Positions 25,560 to 33,569 of a DNA stretch of 64,000 bases are shown piece after piece. The notes below the pieces were generated by a model that saw nothing but the letters and a program-made list of their open reading frames with translations, was not told where the DNA came from and did no database searches. Position 1 is the stretch's first letter; each line of letters opens with the position of its first letter. This DNA comes from an uncultured Tenacibaculum sp. (lineage in GTDB: Bacteria > Bacteroidota > Bacteroidia > Flavobacteriales > Flavobacteriaceae), in assembly GCF_947498805.1 (NCBI RefSeq), contig NZ_CANMLT010000002.1:1-64000 (forward strand). The letters run 5' to 3'. Made by a program: the position numbers and the translations under genes.

Positions 25560-27398
25560 TTAAGACTCGTCTAACAAACGATGATCTTTAAGCTCTTTTA
25601 AAATTTTATCAATGACCTTTTTGGTAGCATATTTTGCTATTTTTCCTTTAAACAAATTAAGTAAGGTCCTGATCCACCAAACATTGTTAAAGAAGTCTTT
25701 GATCTTGGTAATCAAAATGAGCTTCACTCGGTCTCGTATTTGCGAGCGATATTGTTCAATCTCTGCAGGTTTTAATTGTGGAAACTTTTCAATGGTATAA
25801 GAAAAGGGAGAAGATGGAATTCCCGTATAATCTGGATCTTTAAAATCTGGAATGATTGGAAATAACACACGCCTATCTGGATTTCTCTCTATTCTTGGTA
25901 CACGTTTAAAGGCCTCTAAAGCTTCATCGCTTAGATTTTCAAACAAAGGATGTAGGTTGTTGGGGTCGTATTCAAGCATAAAAATACCTTGTAGAAAGTT
26001 ACGCGCATTGTCTCTACCTAAAAAGTAATCATGATCGCGAAATTTCTTGTCTAAAAAACCTCCAAAACCACCTAAGACAGCAGAAGCAATGGGTGGATGC
26101 GCTCTTGGAATAGATTCTCCAGGTCTGCCACCTCTTTTGGGTTTTCTTTTAGATGGGTATACCAACATTTTAAACTCGTCTCCAAAAAACTCAGGCTCTC
26201 TTTTAAGAAGCGCTTGTTCTTGAAACATCGGATAGGCATTCTTGATAAAATCAACCACGTTGAACTGAAAAATAGAACGTTTTTTTTCTTCCTCTTTCTC
26301 TGTACGTTCTGTAGCGCTGAGATTGCTTTCTATTTCGTGTATTTCAGTTTGATCATAAAAATTAGGAAACGGATCAATCATAATAATCCCATAATTCGGA
26401 TGTTCTTTATTGTAGGCATCACTACGAGCTTTCAATTCCCTCAATACTTGGGTATAAGGTTCATTATTAATGGTACCTCCATCAACAGAGGTAAAATCAA
26501 ACATCTCATCTTCCAACACCACTTTTATTTTTGAGGGATCAATATTTCCCATATTGGCCACAATATTGTTGTGCACATATTCTTTAGATAATAACTGCTT
26601 AAATTGCCTTGGAGCAAGCCCTATAGGAAAAGCACTGGTACCTTTGGCACATAGCTTTAAAAAGGCACGTTTATCTGGATCTTGTAAATCAAAATGAAAA
26701 GCATGATGGATGTCTTGTTCGTTATGGGTCATTTTAAAACGTGCAATGATCATATGTTCGCTCATACGATGGGCAGGAATATTTTCAATAAATCCATAGT
26801 CACGCGCATCAAATTCCACTTCAAAAGGAATACCTCTCACACTACATAAGGTAACGAGTAGGTAAATGTCTTTTGTGATGAAATCGGGTAAATTGGCAAT
26901 ATCAAACAAGTCAGGATTTTTGTCGAACACAGCATTGGCCACCTCATCAATAAAACTCGAATTGAGTAAGGAGGGAACCCCATTTGTACTGTTTTCGATA
27001 TCGGCAACATCCAGTATTTTATCCATTACCTTTTTTGCTTTCTCGTCGGTAGGGTCCTCATTTAAAAGCACCCAGGTATCGTAAAATATATTGCCTGTTT
27101 TAGTATCAGACGGAGCATGAACAGGTTGATGACCTTTCATCATTTCTAAAATACTCATCATAGAGGTAATACCACCCGCAGAAGCACCTCCAACAACCTC
27201 AATCATTACATTGTGCATAGGTACCTTTTTATCATAGTCTGGAGCCTCTTTTCCTACCGTACGATTATGTTCCTTTTTGGCTTCCCATATACTTAAAGCT
27301 TCCAATAAATAATCCATAAAACCAGCGGTATACGCTCCGGCAGAAACCGCACCAGCCATGGTAATTCCTAGTTTAAATGTGTTTGTGTCAGTTGGCAT
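25560..27398 (-). CDS. Patatin-like phospholipase / acyl hydrolase
   Basis: 612 residues from ATG 27398 (MPTDTNTFKLGITMAGAVSA); an ORF extension of 23 residues upstream looks non-coding. The patatin hallmarks are complete: a Gly-rich oxyanion segment GITMAGAVSAGAYTAG, the nucleophile Ser73 in GGASAGG, and the catalytic Asp306 in SVDGGTINNEP. No signal peptide. The C-terminal 300 residues, with the LFPIIPDFKDP region and a basic helical end (FFNNVWWIRTLLNLFKGKIA), are an extra domain. CBASS phospholipases (CapV) are about half this length and co-directional with the cyclase, so this gene is more likely a separate lipase. Confidence 0.8.
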   Translation of the reverse strand: MPTDTNTFKLGITMAGAVSAGAYTAGFMDYLLEALSIWEAKKEHNRTVGKEAPDYDKKVPMHNVMIEVVGGASAGGITSMMSILEMMKGHQPVHAPSDTKTGNIFYDTWVLLNEDPTDEKAKKVMDKILDVADIENSTNGVPSLLNSSFIDEVANAVFDKNPDLFDIANLPDFITKDIYLLVTLCSVRGIPFEVEFDARDYGFIENIPAHRMSEHMIIARFKMTHNEQDIHHAFHFDLQDPDKRAFLKLCAKGTSAFPIGLAPRQFKQLLSKEYVHNNIVANMGNIDPSKIKVVLEDEMFDFTSVDGGTINNEPYTQVLRELKARSDAYNKEHPNYGIIMIDPFPNFYDQTEIHEIESNLSATERTEKEEEKKRSIFQFNVVDFIKNAYPMFQEQALLKREPEFFGDEFKMLVYPSKRKPKRGGRPGESIPRAHPPIASAVLGGFGGFLDKKFRDHDYFLGRDNARNFLQGIFMLEYDPNNLHPLFENLSDEALEAFKRVPRIERNPDRRVLFPIIPDFKDPDYTGIPSSPFSYTIEKFPQLKPAEIEQYRSQIRDRVKLILITKIKDFFNNVWWIRTLLNLFKGKIAKYATKKVIDKILKELKDHRLLDES

Positions 27399-27572
27399 AA
27401 TTTTGAGTGTTATAAGGTTTACATAGTGTACAGGGTTATGAATAGGCATTTTAAAAACACAATTCATAAACCAGTTGTACTAATAGTATCCTATGGAATG
27501 CTTGGTTTAAAGCTTTTAAAATTAACGAATTCTAAAGGATACCTTGGTTATCTTTTGGTTATCAAAATAATG

Positions 27573-27610
27573 AATACCCATAGAGGAGCCTATACTCATC
27601 TATGGGTATT
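27573..27610. terminator. Hairpin, end of cassette E
   Basis: AATACCCATAGA (27573-27584) pairs with TCTATGGGTATT (27599-27610). T-rich sequence follows on the plus strand (TTCTTTTTC), with a moderate T-rich run on the minus strand. For the leftward promoter at 27676 it would end a transcript of about 100 nt. Confidence 0.6.
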
Positions 27611-27675
27611 TCTTTTTCATCGTTGATTGAAATTAAGGGAAGATATAAAGAGGGACTTCTATTTCTAATTTTTTT

Positions 27676-27720
27676 TAAAGATGGGATAAAATTTTGAGCT
27701 ATTCTTACTGATATCCGTAA
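27676..27720 (-). promoter_or_regulatory. Leftward palindrome promoter E
   Basis: TTACTG-ATAT-CCGTAA (27705-27720) is centred 36.5 bp from the end of a minus-strand -7-like CATCTTTA (27683-27676). One mismatch in each element against the motif TTACGG-N4-CCGTAA and TAnnTTT(G/A). Confidence 0.4.
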
Positions 27721-27800
27721 AAGGCTTTGATTTTAATTAAAAGTTTTGTGCGCAATGGTTGTCTATGGTTCTTTTTCTTCCTGAGACGAAAATTGCATAT

Positions 27801-27838
27801 AAACAAAAACCGCTTTACAAATACATGTAAAGCAGTTT
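27801..27838 (-). terminator. Terminator of cassette D
   Basis: AAACCGCTTTAC (27807-27818) pairs with GTAAAGCAGTTT (27827-27838) with one mismatch. On the minus strand it is followed by TTTTTGTTT. The sequence before it, GAAAACAAGC, resembles that before the cassette A terminator. Confidence 0.65.
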
Positions 27839-27919
27839 AAGCTTGTTTTCTTACCCTTTATGGTGTAAGCACGGAATTCTGGATCCGAACTATCAAGTTA
27901 TAGTGTTTATGGTTGATGG

Positions 27920-27964
27920 CGAATTTAGTATATTTTTATGAAAAAACCTTGCCGTTGGTCGTAT
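27920..27964 (-). promoter_or_regulatory. Leftward palindrome promoter D
   Basis: TTGCCG-TTGG-TCGTAT (27949-27964) is a degenerate copy of the motif. The minus-strand -7 is TAAATTCG (27927-27920), one mismatch from TAnnTTTG, at the same 36.5-bp spacing. Confidence 0.4.
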
Positions 27965-28100
27965 TTTTGATAAAGTAGGTCTTTGTAAGAGGTTTGTTAT
28001 GAGTTATTTATGAATCCTGGAGGGATGGAAAGGGGAAATATGGCGTTCTAAACCTAAGGTATTGGTTGAACAATAAAAAAACTCTGGGGACTATAAACCA

Positions 28101-28195
28101 GCCAATCCGAATTAAATTTAAACCCTTCTAATCATTAAACTATGATAATACATCCTATCTGATATACCAAACATATACTTCGGACTGGCCTTTTT
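28101..28195. repeat. Long-loop hairpin, second copy of the leuB-downstream element
   Basis: GCCAATCCGAA (28101-28111) pairs with TTCGGACTGGC (28179-28189) around a 67-nt loop, then CTTTTTT on the plus strand. The left arm is identical to 6206-6216; the loops are unrelated. It lies inside cassette C. Confidence 0.5.
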
Positions 28196-28229
28196 TATAT
28201 GGGGGATTCTTTTATTGTTAAACCTATGG

Positions 28230-28274
28230 CAAATGTAAGTGATGAAAAGGGAATAGTCTTACGGGTTCTCGTAT
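28230..28274 (-). promoter_or_regulatory. Leftward palindrome promoter C
   Basis: TTACGG-GTTC-TCGTAT (28259-28274) with an exact minus-strand -7, TACATTTG (28237-28230), centred 36.5 bp away. The transcript would run through the long-loop hairpin at 28101. Confidence 0.55.
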
Positions 28275-28301
28275 TCTGAAGAAAAAAAGTGCTATAAATA
28301 C

Positions 28302-28325
28302 AAAAACTACCTTTTGCAAGGTAGC
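28302..28325 (-). terminator. Terminator of cassette B
   Basis: CTACCTT (28307-28313) pairs with AAGGTAG (28318-28324). On the minus strand TTTTTG follows. It is preceded by GGGGAAAAAACAAAGG, like the other cassettes. Confidence 0.65.
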
Positions 28326-28516
28326 CTTTGTTTTTTCCCCTATTCAACGATGATTGAATATAGATGGATAAAACAATGTGATCATATAAAAACGAACAGT
28401 CTAAGAAATTATCAATTACTTAAAATATAAATTAACAATTGTAGCACTTAACTATATATTTTCAAACTGTTTGGTTAGTCGTTGCTATTAGAAAACATTA
28501 ATTAAACATCTTGAGA

Positions 28517-28561
28517 TAAACCTACGAACTTATTTTGGAATAATTTTACGGGTTCTCGTAA
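28517..28561 (-). promoter_or_regulatory. Leftward palindrome promoter B
   Basis: TTACGG-GTTC-TCGTAA (28546-28561) with minus-strand -7 TAGGTTTA (28524-28517) at the 36.5-bp spacing. The presumed transcript to the terminator at 28302 is about 210 nt. Confidence 0.55.
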
Positions 28562-28587
28562 TTGGGAAGAAAAAAGTGTATATAAAT

Positions 28588-28618
28588 ACAAAAACTACCT
28601 TAATCGTAAAGTAGTTTT
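28588..28618. terminator. Terminator of cassette A
   Basis: AAAACTACCTT (28591-28601) pairs with AAAGTAGTTTT (28608-28618). T-runs flank it on either strand, so it can act both ways. Confidence 0.65.
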
Positions 28619-28675
28619 TGCTTGTTTTCCCTTTATATGATATGGTCGTGAATTATATACCCGTCCATTCCACGA

Positions 28676-28720
28676 TAAACATAACTCTTTCTTTTATAAC
28701 ATCCTTACGGGTTTCCGTAG
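28676..28720 (-). promoter_or_regulatory. Leftward palindrome promoter A
   Basis: TTACGG-GTTT-CCGTAG (28705-28720), the best palindrome of the set, with minus-strand -7 TATGTTTA (28683-28676) at 36.5 bp. It lies just after the argH stop; the presumed transcript is about 80 nt. Confidence 0.55.
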
Positions 28721-28740
28721 TTTGGAGAAAAATTAACACT

Positions 28741-30018
28741 TTATAACAAGTTTATTTTCTCTTGGATTTTATCTAAGGCTAAATTATGTATACTTCCTAT
28801 GTGTGTATGCGGTTTGGAAGTATCCGGTACATAGGTGCCTTCATTCACTTGCATGCCTATTTTTTGATAAGCCTCTCTAAAACTTATCCCTTGTGTTACT
28901 AGAGTGTTGATGTTATCTACCGTAAACAAATACTGATACTTTTCATCGTTTAAATCAATGTCTTTCACAATAATCTGCTGAATCGCATAATCAAAAATAT
29001 CTAGGACATCTTTTAAATCTTCAAAAGCATAGATAATGTTTTCTTTGAGTAACTGATAATCTCTATGGTATCCGCTTGGTAGATTGTTTGTTAGTAATAA
29101 GGTTTCGGTATACAAAGCTTGAATTTTATTACACTTTCCACGAATCAGTTCAAATACATCCGGATTCTTTTTATGCGGCATAATACTACTTCCGGTAGTT
29201 AATTCATCAGGAAAGGAAATAAATCCAAAATTCTGACTCATATATAAACAAATGTCCATTGCAAAACGAGCGAGTGTATTTGACAAGCTACCCAATGCCA
29301 TGGCAACCGTACGCTCACTTTTTCCTCTGCTTAACTGTGCAGCCACTACATTGTATTTTAAAGAGCTAAAATCCAATGCTTGTGTGGTAAATGCTCTATC
29401 AATAGGGAAGGAGCTCCCATAACCCGCGGCAGAGCCTAGTGGATTTTGATCTACGGTTTTATAAGCGGCTTGTACCATATATAAATCGTCTATCAATACC
29501 TCCGCATAGGCAGAAAACCAGAGTCCGAATGAAGAAGGCATGGCTATTTGTAAATGGGTATATCCTGGTAACAATTGCTCTTTATATTGATCTGCTAATT
29601 GTAAGAGTGTAGCAAATAGTGTTTTTGTTTTTTGAGTAAGTGCAGCTAGATTGTCTTTATAATACAACTGTAAAGCTACCAATACCTGATCGTTTCTAGA
29701 ACGAGCCGTATGAATCTTTTTACCAACTTCTCCGTATTGTTGGGTAAGCTCGTATTCTATTTTAGAATGTACATCTTCAAAGCTATTATCAATAACAAAA
29801 GTACTATCCGTTATTTGTTGGGCTATTTGTTCGAGTCCTTCTAATAGCTGAGCGCATTCTTTTGTAGTAATAATACCAATGCTTTCTAGCATTTGGGCAT
29901 GTGCTATAGAAGCTTGTACATCGTATGCTGCTATGTGCATATCCACCTCTCTATCGTTTCCAACAGTGAAGTTTTCTATTTTTTTATCTATGTGTATTCC
30001 TTTATCCCAGAGTTTCAT
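28741..30018 (-). CDS. argH: Argininosuccinate lyase
   Basis: Splits argininosuccinate to arginine and fumarate, the last step of arginine synthesis. Fumarase/aspartase superfamily signature GSSIMPHKKNPD (about residues 270-281), plus HTARSRNDQV and LPGYTHLQIAMP. The length of 425 residues is slightly below the usual 455-465, shorter mainly at the C-terminus. It is the last gene of the minus-strand arginine cluster, separated from argE by 1.4 kb of repeats, so it may need its own promoter. Confidence 0.97.
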   Translation of the reverse strand: MKLWDKGIHIDKKIENFTVGNDREVDMHIAAYDVQASIAHAQMLESIGIITTKECAQLLEGLEQIAQQITDSTFVIDNSFEDVHSKIEYELTQQYGEVGKKIHTARSRNDQVLVALQLYYKDNLAALTQKTKTLFATLLQLADQYKEQLLPGYTHLQIAMPSSFGLWFSAYAEVLIDDLYMVQAAYKTVDQNPLGSAAGYGSSFPIDRAFTTQALDFSSLKYNVVAAQLSRGKSERTVAMALGSLSNTLARFAMDICLYMSQNFGFISFPDELTTGSSIMPHKKNPDVFELIRGKCNKIQALYTETLLLTNNLPSGYHRDYQLLKENIIYAFEDLKDVLDIFDYAIQQIIVKDIDLNDEKYQYLFTVDNINTLVTQGISFREAYQKIGMQVNEGTYVPDTSKPHTHIGSIHNLALDKIQEKINLL

Positions 30019-30071
30019 GGTTTTTTAGTTTTAAAGTTTTTAATTCTTAGTTCTTAGTGTTGAGTTATTAG

Positions 30072-30132
30072 TTTCTTGTTTCTTGTTTCTTGTTTCTTGT
30101 TTCTTGTTTCTTGTTTCTTGTTTCTTGTTTCT
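30072..30132. repeat. Seven-base tandem repeat (TTTCTTG)n
   Basis: About nine nearly perfect copies of TTTCTTG. Shorter runs of the same unit recur between the larger repeats at 30513, 30787, 31057 and 33366. It may be prone to slippage. Confidence 0.9.
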
Positions 30133-30149
30133 CCTGTCTCCTGTTTCTT

Positions 30150-31323
30150 GTCACTTCGAGTGAAATAATCCGTAGCGAAGTGGAGGAGTATTTTGTATCG
30201 AGAAGTTTTTGTTGTTGTAAATGTTCTCGATACAATTTTGTTTCGTTTCACTACACAAAACCACTCGAACTGACAGTTGTGTTCTTTTTTGGGAACTAAC
30301 AAAATTCTATTTTTTAGTCATTTGTTTTTCGTCTTTTGTCTTAGGTCTCATGTCTTTATTCTTATTTTTCATTCCTTATGTCACTTCGAGTGAAATATTC
30401 CGTAACGAAGTGGAGGAGTATTTTGTATCGAGAAGCTTTTGTTGTTGTAAATGTTCTCGATACAATTTTGCTTCGTTTCACTTCACAAAACCACTCGAAC
30501 TGACAGTTGTGTTCTTGTTTCTTGTTTCTCCTGTCTCTCGTCTCCTGTCATTGCGCGGGTATTGCGGCAATCTGTTTATTGTGTACGTTATGTTTTTGAC
30601 AGATTACTTCGTTTCACTCGTAATGACGTCGTTGAGTTTTTAGTTCCTATTGTCACTTCGAGTGAAATATTCCGTAACCAAGTGGAGGAGTATTTTGTAT
30701 CGAGAAGCTTTTGTTGTTGTAAATGTTCTCGATACAATTTTGTTTCGTTTCACTTCACAAAACCACTCGAACTGACAGTTGTGTTCTTGTTTCTTGTTTC
30801 TCCTGTCTCTCGTCTCCTGTCATTGCGTGGGTATTGCGGCAATCTGTTTATTGTGTACGTTATGTTTTGGCAGATTACTTCGTTTCACTCGTAATGACGT
30901 CGTTGACTTTTTAGTTCCTATTGTCACTTCGAGTGAAATAATCCGTAACGAAGTGGAGGAGTATTTTGTATCGAGAAGCTTTTGTTGTTGTAAATGTTCT
31001 CGATACAATTTTGCTTCGTTTCACTTCACAAAACCACTCGAACTGACAGTTGTTTCCTGTTTCTTGTTTCTCCTGTTTCTTGTCTCCTGTCATTGCGAGG
31101 GCACCGCGGCAATCTGTTTGTTGTGTACGTTATATTTTGACAGATTACTTCGTTTCACTCGTAATGACGTCGTTGTTGTTTTTAGTTCCTATTGTCACTT
31201 TGAGTGAAATAATCCGTAACGAAGTAGAGGGTTATTTTGTATCGAGAAGCTTTTGTTGTTGTAAATGTTCTCGATACAATTTTGTTTCGTTTCACTACAC
31301 AAAACCACTCGAACTGACAGTTG
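30150..31323. repeat. Alternating block of two palindromic repeats (A and B)
   Basis: Repeat A, about 131 bp, starts GTCACTTCGAGTG and ends CACTCGAACTGAC. Its ends are inverted and it holds an inner hairpin (TATCGAGAA ... TTCTCGATA). Copies: 30150-30281, 30380-30511, 30652-30783, 30923-31053, 31194-31323. Repeat B, about 82 bp, starts GTCATTGCG and ends CGTAATGAC. Copies: 30547-30630, 30819-30899, 31089-31169. A and B alternate with a period near 271 bp, so an A-B unit was duplicated in tandem. All short ORFs here are translations of the repeats. The block separates argH from argE. The dispersed pattern resembles non-autonomous MITE or REP-like elements; no transposase is nearby. Confidence 0.9.
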
Positions 31324-31396
31324 TTTCTTTTGGTGACTAACAAAATTCTATTTTTTAGTCATTTGTCTTTCGTCTTTTGTCTTTCATCTAGACTCT

Positions 31397-32458
31397 TTAC
31401 AATACTTTCTCCAACAATTGTATATACAACTCAATACCTTCTTCAATTTCCTGTAGGTAAATGAACTCATCAGCGGTATGTGATCGTTTACTGTCTCCAG
31501 GTCCTAGTTTTAAAGACGGACAGCTTAACACAGATTGGTCAGAAAGGGTAGGAGAGCCATAGGTTTTTCTTCCTAAGCTAATTCCTGCTTGTACCAATGG
31601 ATGTTCTTTAGGAATCGAAGAAGAGTTCAAATGCAAACTTCTTGGTGTGATGCTCGTACAAGGCGCATGCTTTTGTAAATATGCATTGATTTCTTCGTTG
31701 GTATACTGGTCATTTACGCGAACATCTACTACCAAAGAAACATTGGCAGGCACGGCATTGTGTTGTTTCCCTGCATTGATTTGAGTTACCGTAAGCTTTA
31801 CATCTCCCAAAGTTTCTGAAGTTTTCTCAAAAGCTAGCTTTTGAAACCATTCCAATACCTCAATAGCATTATAAATCGCATTATCATCATTTATATGGGC
31901 AGCATGACTCGGTGTACCGGTTATTTCGGCATCAAAAACAACCAATCCTTTTTCGGCAATGGCTAGTTGCATTAATGTAGGTTCTCCGACAATGGCAACA
32001 TCGATGTTCGGAAGTTCTTTTAACAATCCGTTTAAACCATTCGGACCGCTACTTTCTTCCTCCGCAGTTCCTGCAAAGACCAAATTATAAGCTAGGTTTT
32101 GTTGCTGATAGAAATAGGTATAGGTAGCTAATAAAGATACCAAGCATCCTCCAGCATCGTTACTTCCTAATCCATATAGCTTACCATCTTCTACAATTGG
32201 ACTAAACGGATCTTTGGTGTATCCGTTATTTGGTTTTACCGTATCGTGATGCGAGTTGAGCAATAGGGTAGGTTTGCTAGGATCATATGCTTTGTGTACC
32301 GACCATACATTGTTTTGCGTTCGTGTATACGGAATATCAAAGCTTTGAAACCAGTTTTCTAATAATTGCGCCGTATGCTCTTCTTCCGAAGAAAAGGAAG
32401 GCGTGACTATTAAGTCTTTTAATAAAGCGATGGCCTTTGTAGTGAGTTTTGAAATCAT
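31397..32458 (-). CDS. argE: N-acyl-ornithine/citrulline deacylase (M20 peptidase family)
   Basis: 353 residues from ATG 32458, which overlaps the argB stop by 4 bp; an ORF extension upstream lies within argB. M20 metalloenzyme motifs: NSHHDTV (first zinc ligand and Asp), the catalytic Glu in GTAEEESSG, the dimerisation-domain strand HAAHINDDNA, and a C-terminal SDQSVLSCPSLKLGPGD. As the neighbouring carbamoyltransferase belongs to the N-acyl-ornithine class, the substrate is probably N-acetyl- or N-succinyl-citrulline rather than N-acetylornithine. Confidence 0.88.
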   Translation of the reverse strand: MISKLTTKAIALLKDLIVTPSFSSEEEHTAQLLENWFQSFDIPYTRTQNNVWSVHKAYDPSKPTLLLNSHHDTVKPNNGYTKDPFSPIVEDGKLYGLGSNDAGGCLVSLLATYTYFYQQQNLAYNLVFAGTAEEESSGPNGLNGLLKELPNIDVAIVGEPTLMQLAIAEKGLVVFDAEITGTPSHAAHINDDNAIYNAIEVLEWFQKLAFEKTSETLGDVKLTVTQINAGKQHNAVPANVSLVVDVRVNDQYTNEEINAYLQKHAPCTSITPRSLHLNSSSIPKEHPLVQAGISLGRKTYGSPTLSDQSVLSCPSLKLGPGDSKRSHTADEFIYLQEIEEGIELYIQLLEKVL

Positions 32459-33222
32459 TGTAATTGTAATAGCGTGTGTGTTGTTGTATTGAATAGCATC
32501 TCTGTAGTACCTATGTGTACTTGAGAGACATTGTTTTGTAAGGCATGGAAGCAATTGTCTAACTTCGGAATCATCCCCTCAAAAATGACTTGTTCCTTTT
32601 TTAATTGTTGGTATTCTTTAAAATGCATTCTTTCGATAACCGATGTAGAATCCTGTACATCTTTTAAAACTCCTTGTTTGTCAAAACAGTAATACAATTC
32701 TGTTCTATAGTATTTACCAAAGGCTATAGCTAATTCAGAAGCAATGGTATCTGCATTGGTGTTTAGTAGATTCCCTTTGGTATCATGTGTAATAGCACAA
32801 AACACCGGTGTAATATGTTGTTTGATCAATAGTTCTAAAGTGGATATATTGACATCCACTACATCTCCTGCATATCCGTAATCGATAGGTTTTGAAGGTC
32901 TTTTTTTAGCAAGAATAGTTTGTCCATCTGCACCTGTAAAACCCAATGCATTTACCTGATTTGCCTGAAGCTTAGCCACAATATTTTTATTGATTTTTCC
33001 TGCATATACCATGGTAATAATATCAAGCGTTTCGGTATCTGTAATCCTTCTACCATCAATCATCTGTACAGGAATGTTGAGCTTATTGGATAGTTCTGAA
33101 GCTAGTTTTCCACCTCCATGCACTAATATCTTCGGACCTTCTATTTGATGGAAATTAGTCAAGAAACTATCTAATGCTTCTTGGTTATTGATAATATTTC
33201 CTCCGATTTTTATGATTTTCAT
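32455..33222 (-). CDS. argB: N-acetyl(succinyl)glutamate kinase
   Basis: 255 residues from ATG 33222 (MKIIKIGGNII), since the upstream ATG would add a non-conserved MTIENKKQ. Amino-acid kinase motifs: KIGGNII, VHGGGKLASELS, and NTNADTIASELAIAFG. Phosphorylates the N-acyl-glutamate. Coupled to argE by an ATGA-type overlap. About 350 bp with repeats A and B lie before it. Confidence 0.95.
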   Translation of the reverse strand: MKIIKIGGNIINNQEALDSFLTNFHQIEGPKILVHGGGKLASELSNKLNIPVQMIDGRRITDTETLDIITMVYAGKINKNIVAKLQANQVNALGFTGADGQTILAKKRPSKPIDYGYAGDVVDVNISTLELLIKQHITPVFCAITHDTKGNLLNTNADTIASELAIAFGKYYRTELYYCFDKQGVLKDVQDSTSVIERMHFKEYQQLKKEQVIFEGMIPKLDNCFHALQNNVSQVHIGTTEMLFNTTTHTLLQLQ

Positions 33223-33241
33223 TTGTTTTTTGTTTTCTATT

Positions 33242-33358
33242 GTCATTGCGAACCTTTCGACTGTCGCTCAAGACAGGCTAAAGTGCGGCAATCTGTTTAT
33301 TGTGTACGTTATGTTTTGACAGATTACTTCGCTTCACGTTGTTTCACTCGTAATGACG
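33242..33358. repeat. Repeat B, divergent copy
   Basis: Starts GTCATTGCG and ends CGTAATGAC like the copies at 30.5-31.2 kb, but carries an extra 30-35 bp, including CGACTGTCGCTCAAGACAGGC, placed between the first arm and the GCGGCAATCTG core. Confidence 0.85.
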
Positions 33359-33410
33359 TTAATTTTCTTGTTTCTTGTTTCTTGTTTCGTTTTTAGTCTT
33401 CGCTTCTAAT

Positions 33411-33541
33411 GTCACTTCGAGTGAAATTATCCGTAACGAAGTGGAGGGTTATTTTGTATCGAGAAGTTTTCGTTTCTAATTTGTTCTCGATACAATTTTG
33501 TTTCGTTTTACTTCACAAAACCACTCGAACTGACAGCTGTG
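33411..33541. repeat. Repeat A, sixth copy
   Basis: Same 131-bp element as in the 30-31 kb block, with inverted ends GTCACTTCGAGTG and CACTCGAACTGAC. It lies in the argB-argF' gap next to a repeat B copy. The middle differs (TTTTCGTTTCTAATTTG). Confidence 0.88.
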
Positions 33542-33569
33542 TTCTTATCTCTCATCTTTCCTCTTAGGT

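Noticed and set aside
25560..27398. Patatin-like protein as the CBASS effector (CapV)
   Set aside because: It is on the opposite strand, behind a bidirectional terminator and another gene, and about twice the length of CapV.
27573..28720. Integron cassette array
   Set aside because: Hairpins lack the attC core pairs (RYYYAAC / GTTRRRY), no integrase is present, and the units hold promoters and terminators instead of ORFs.
30150..31323. CRISPR array
   Set aside because: Units are 80-130 bp palindromes alternating in two types, the sequence between them is itself similar from copy to copy, and no cas gene is near.
30090..31340. Several overlapping ORFs of 60-147 codons on both strands
   Set aside because: They are translations of the A and B repeats in different frames; the same peptides recur with each copy and show no independent coding signal.
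31397..32554. Longer argE from 32554
   Set aside because: The extra 32 residues are read from within argB; the ATG at 32458 gives the typical M20 N-terminus and an ATGA overlap.
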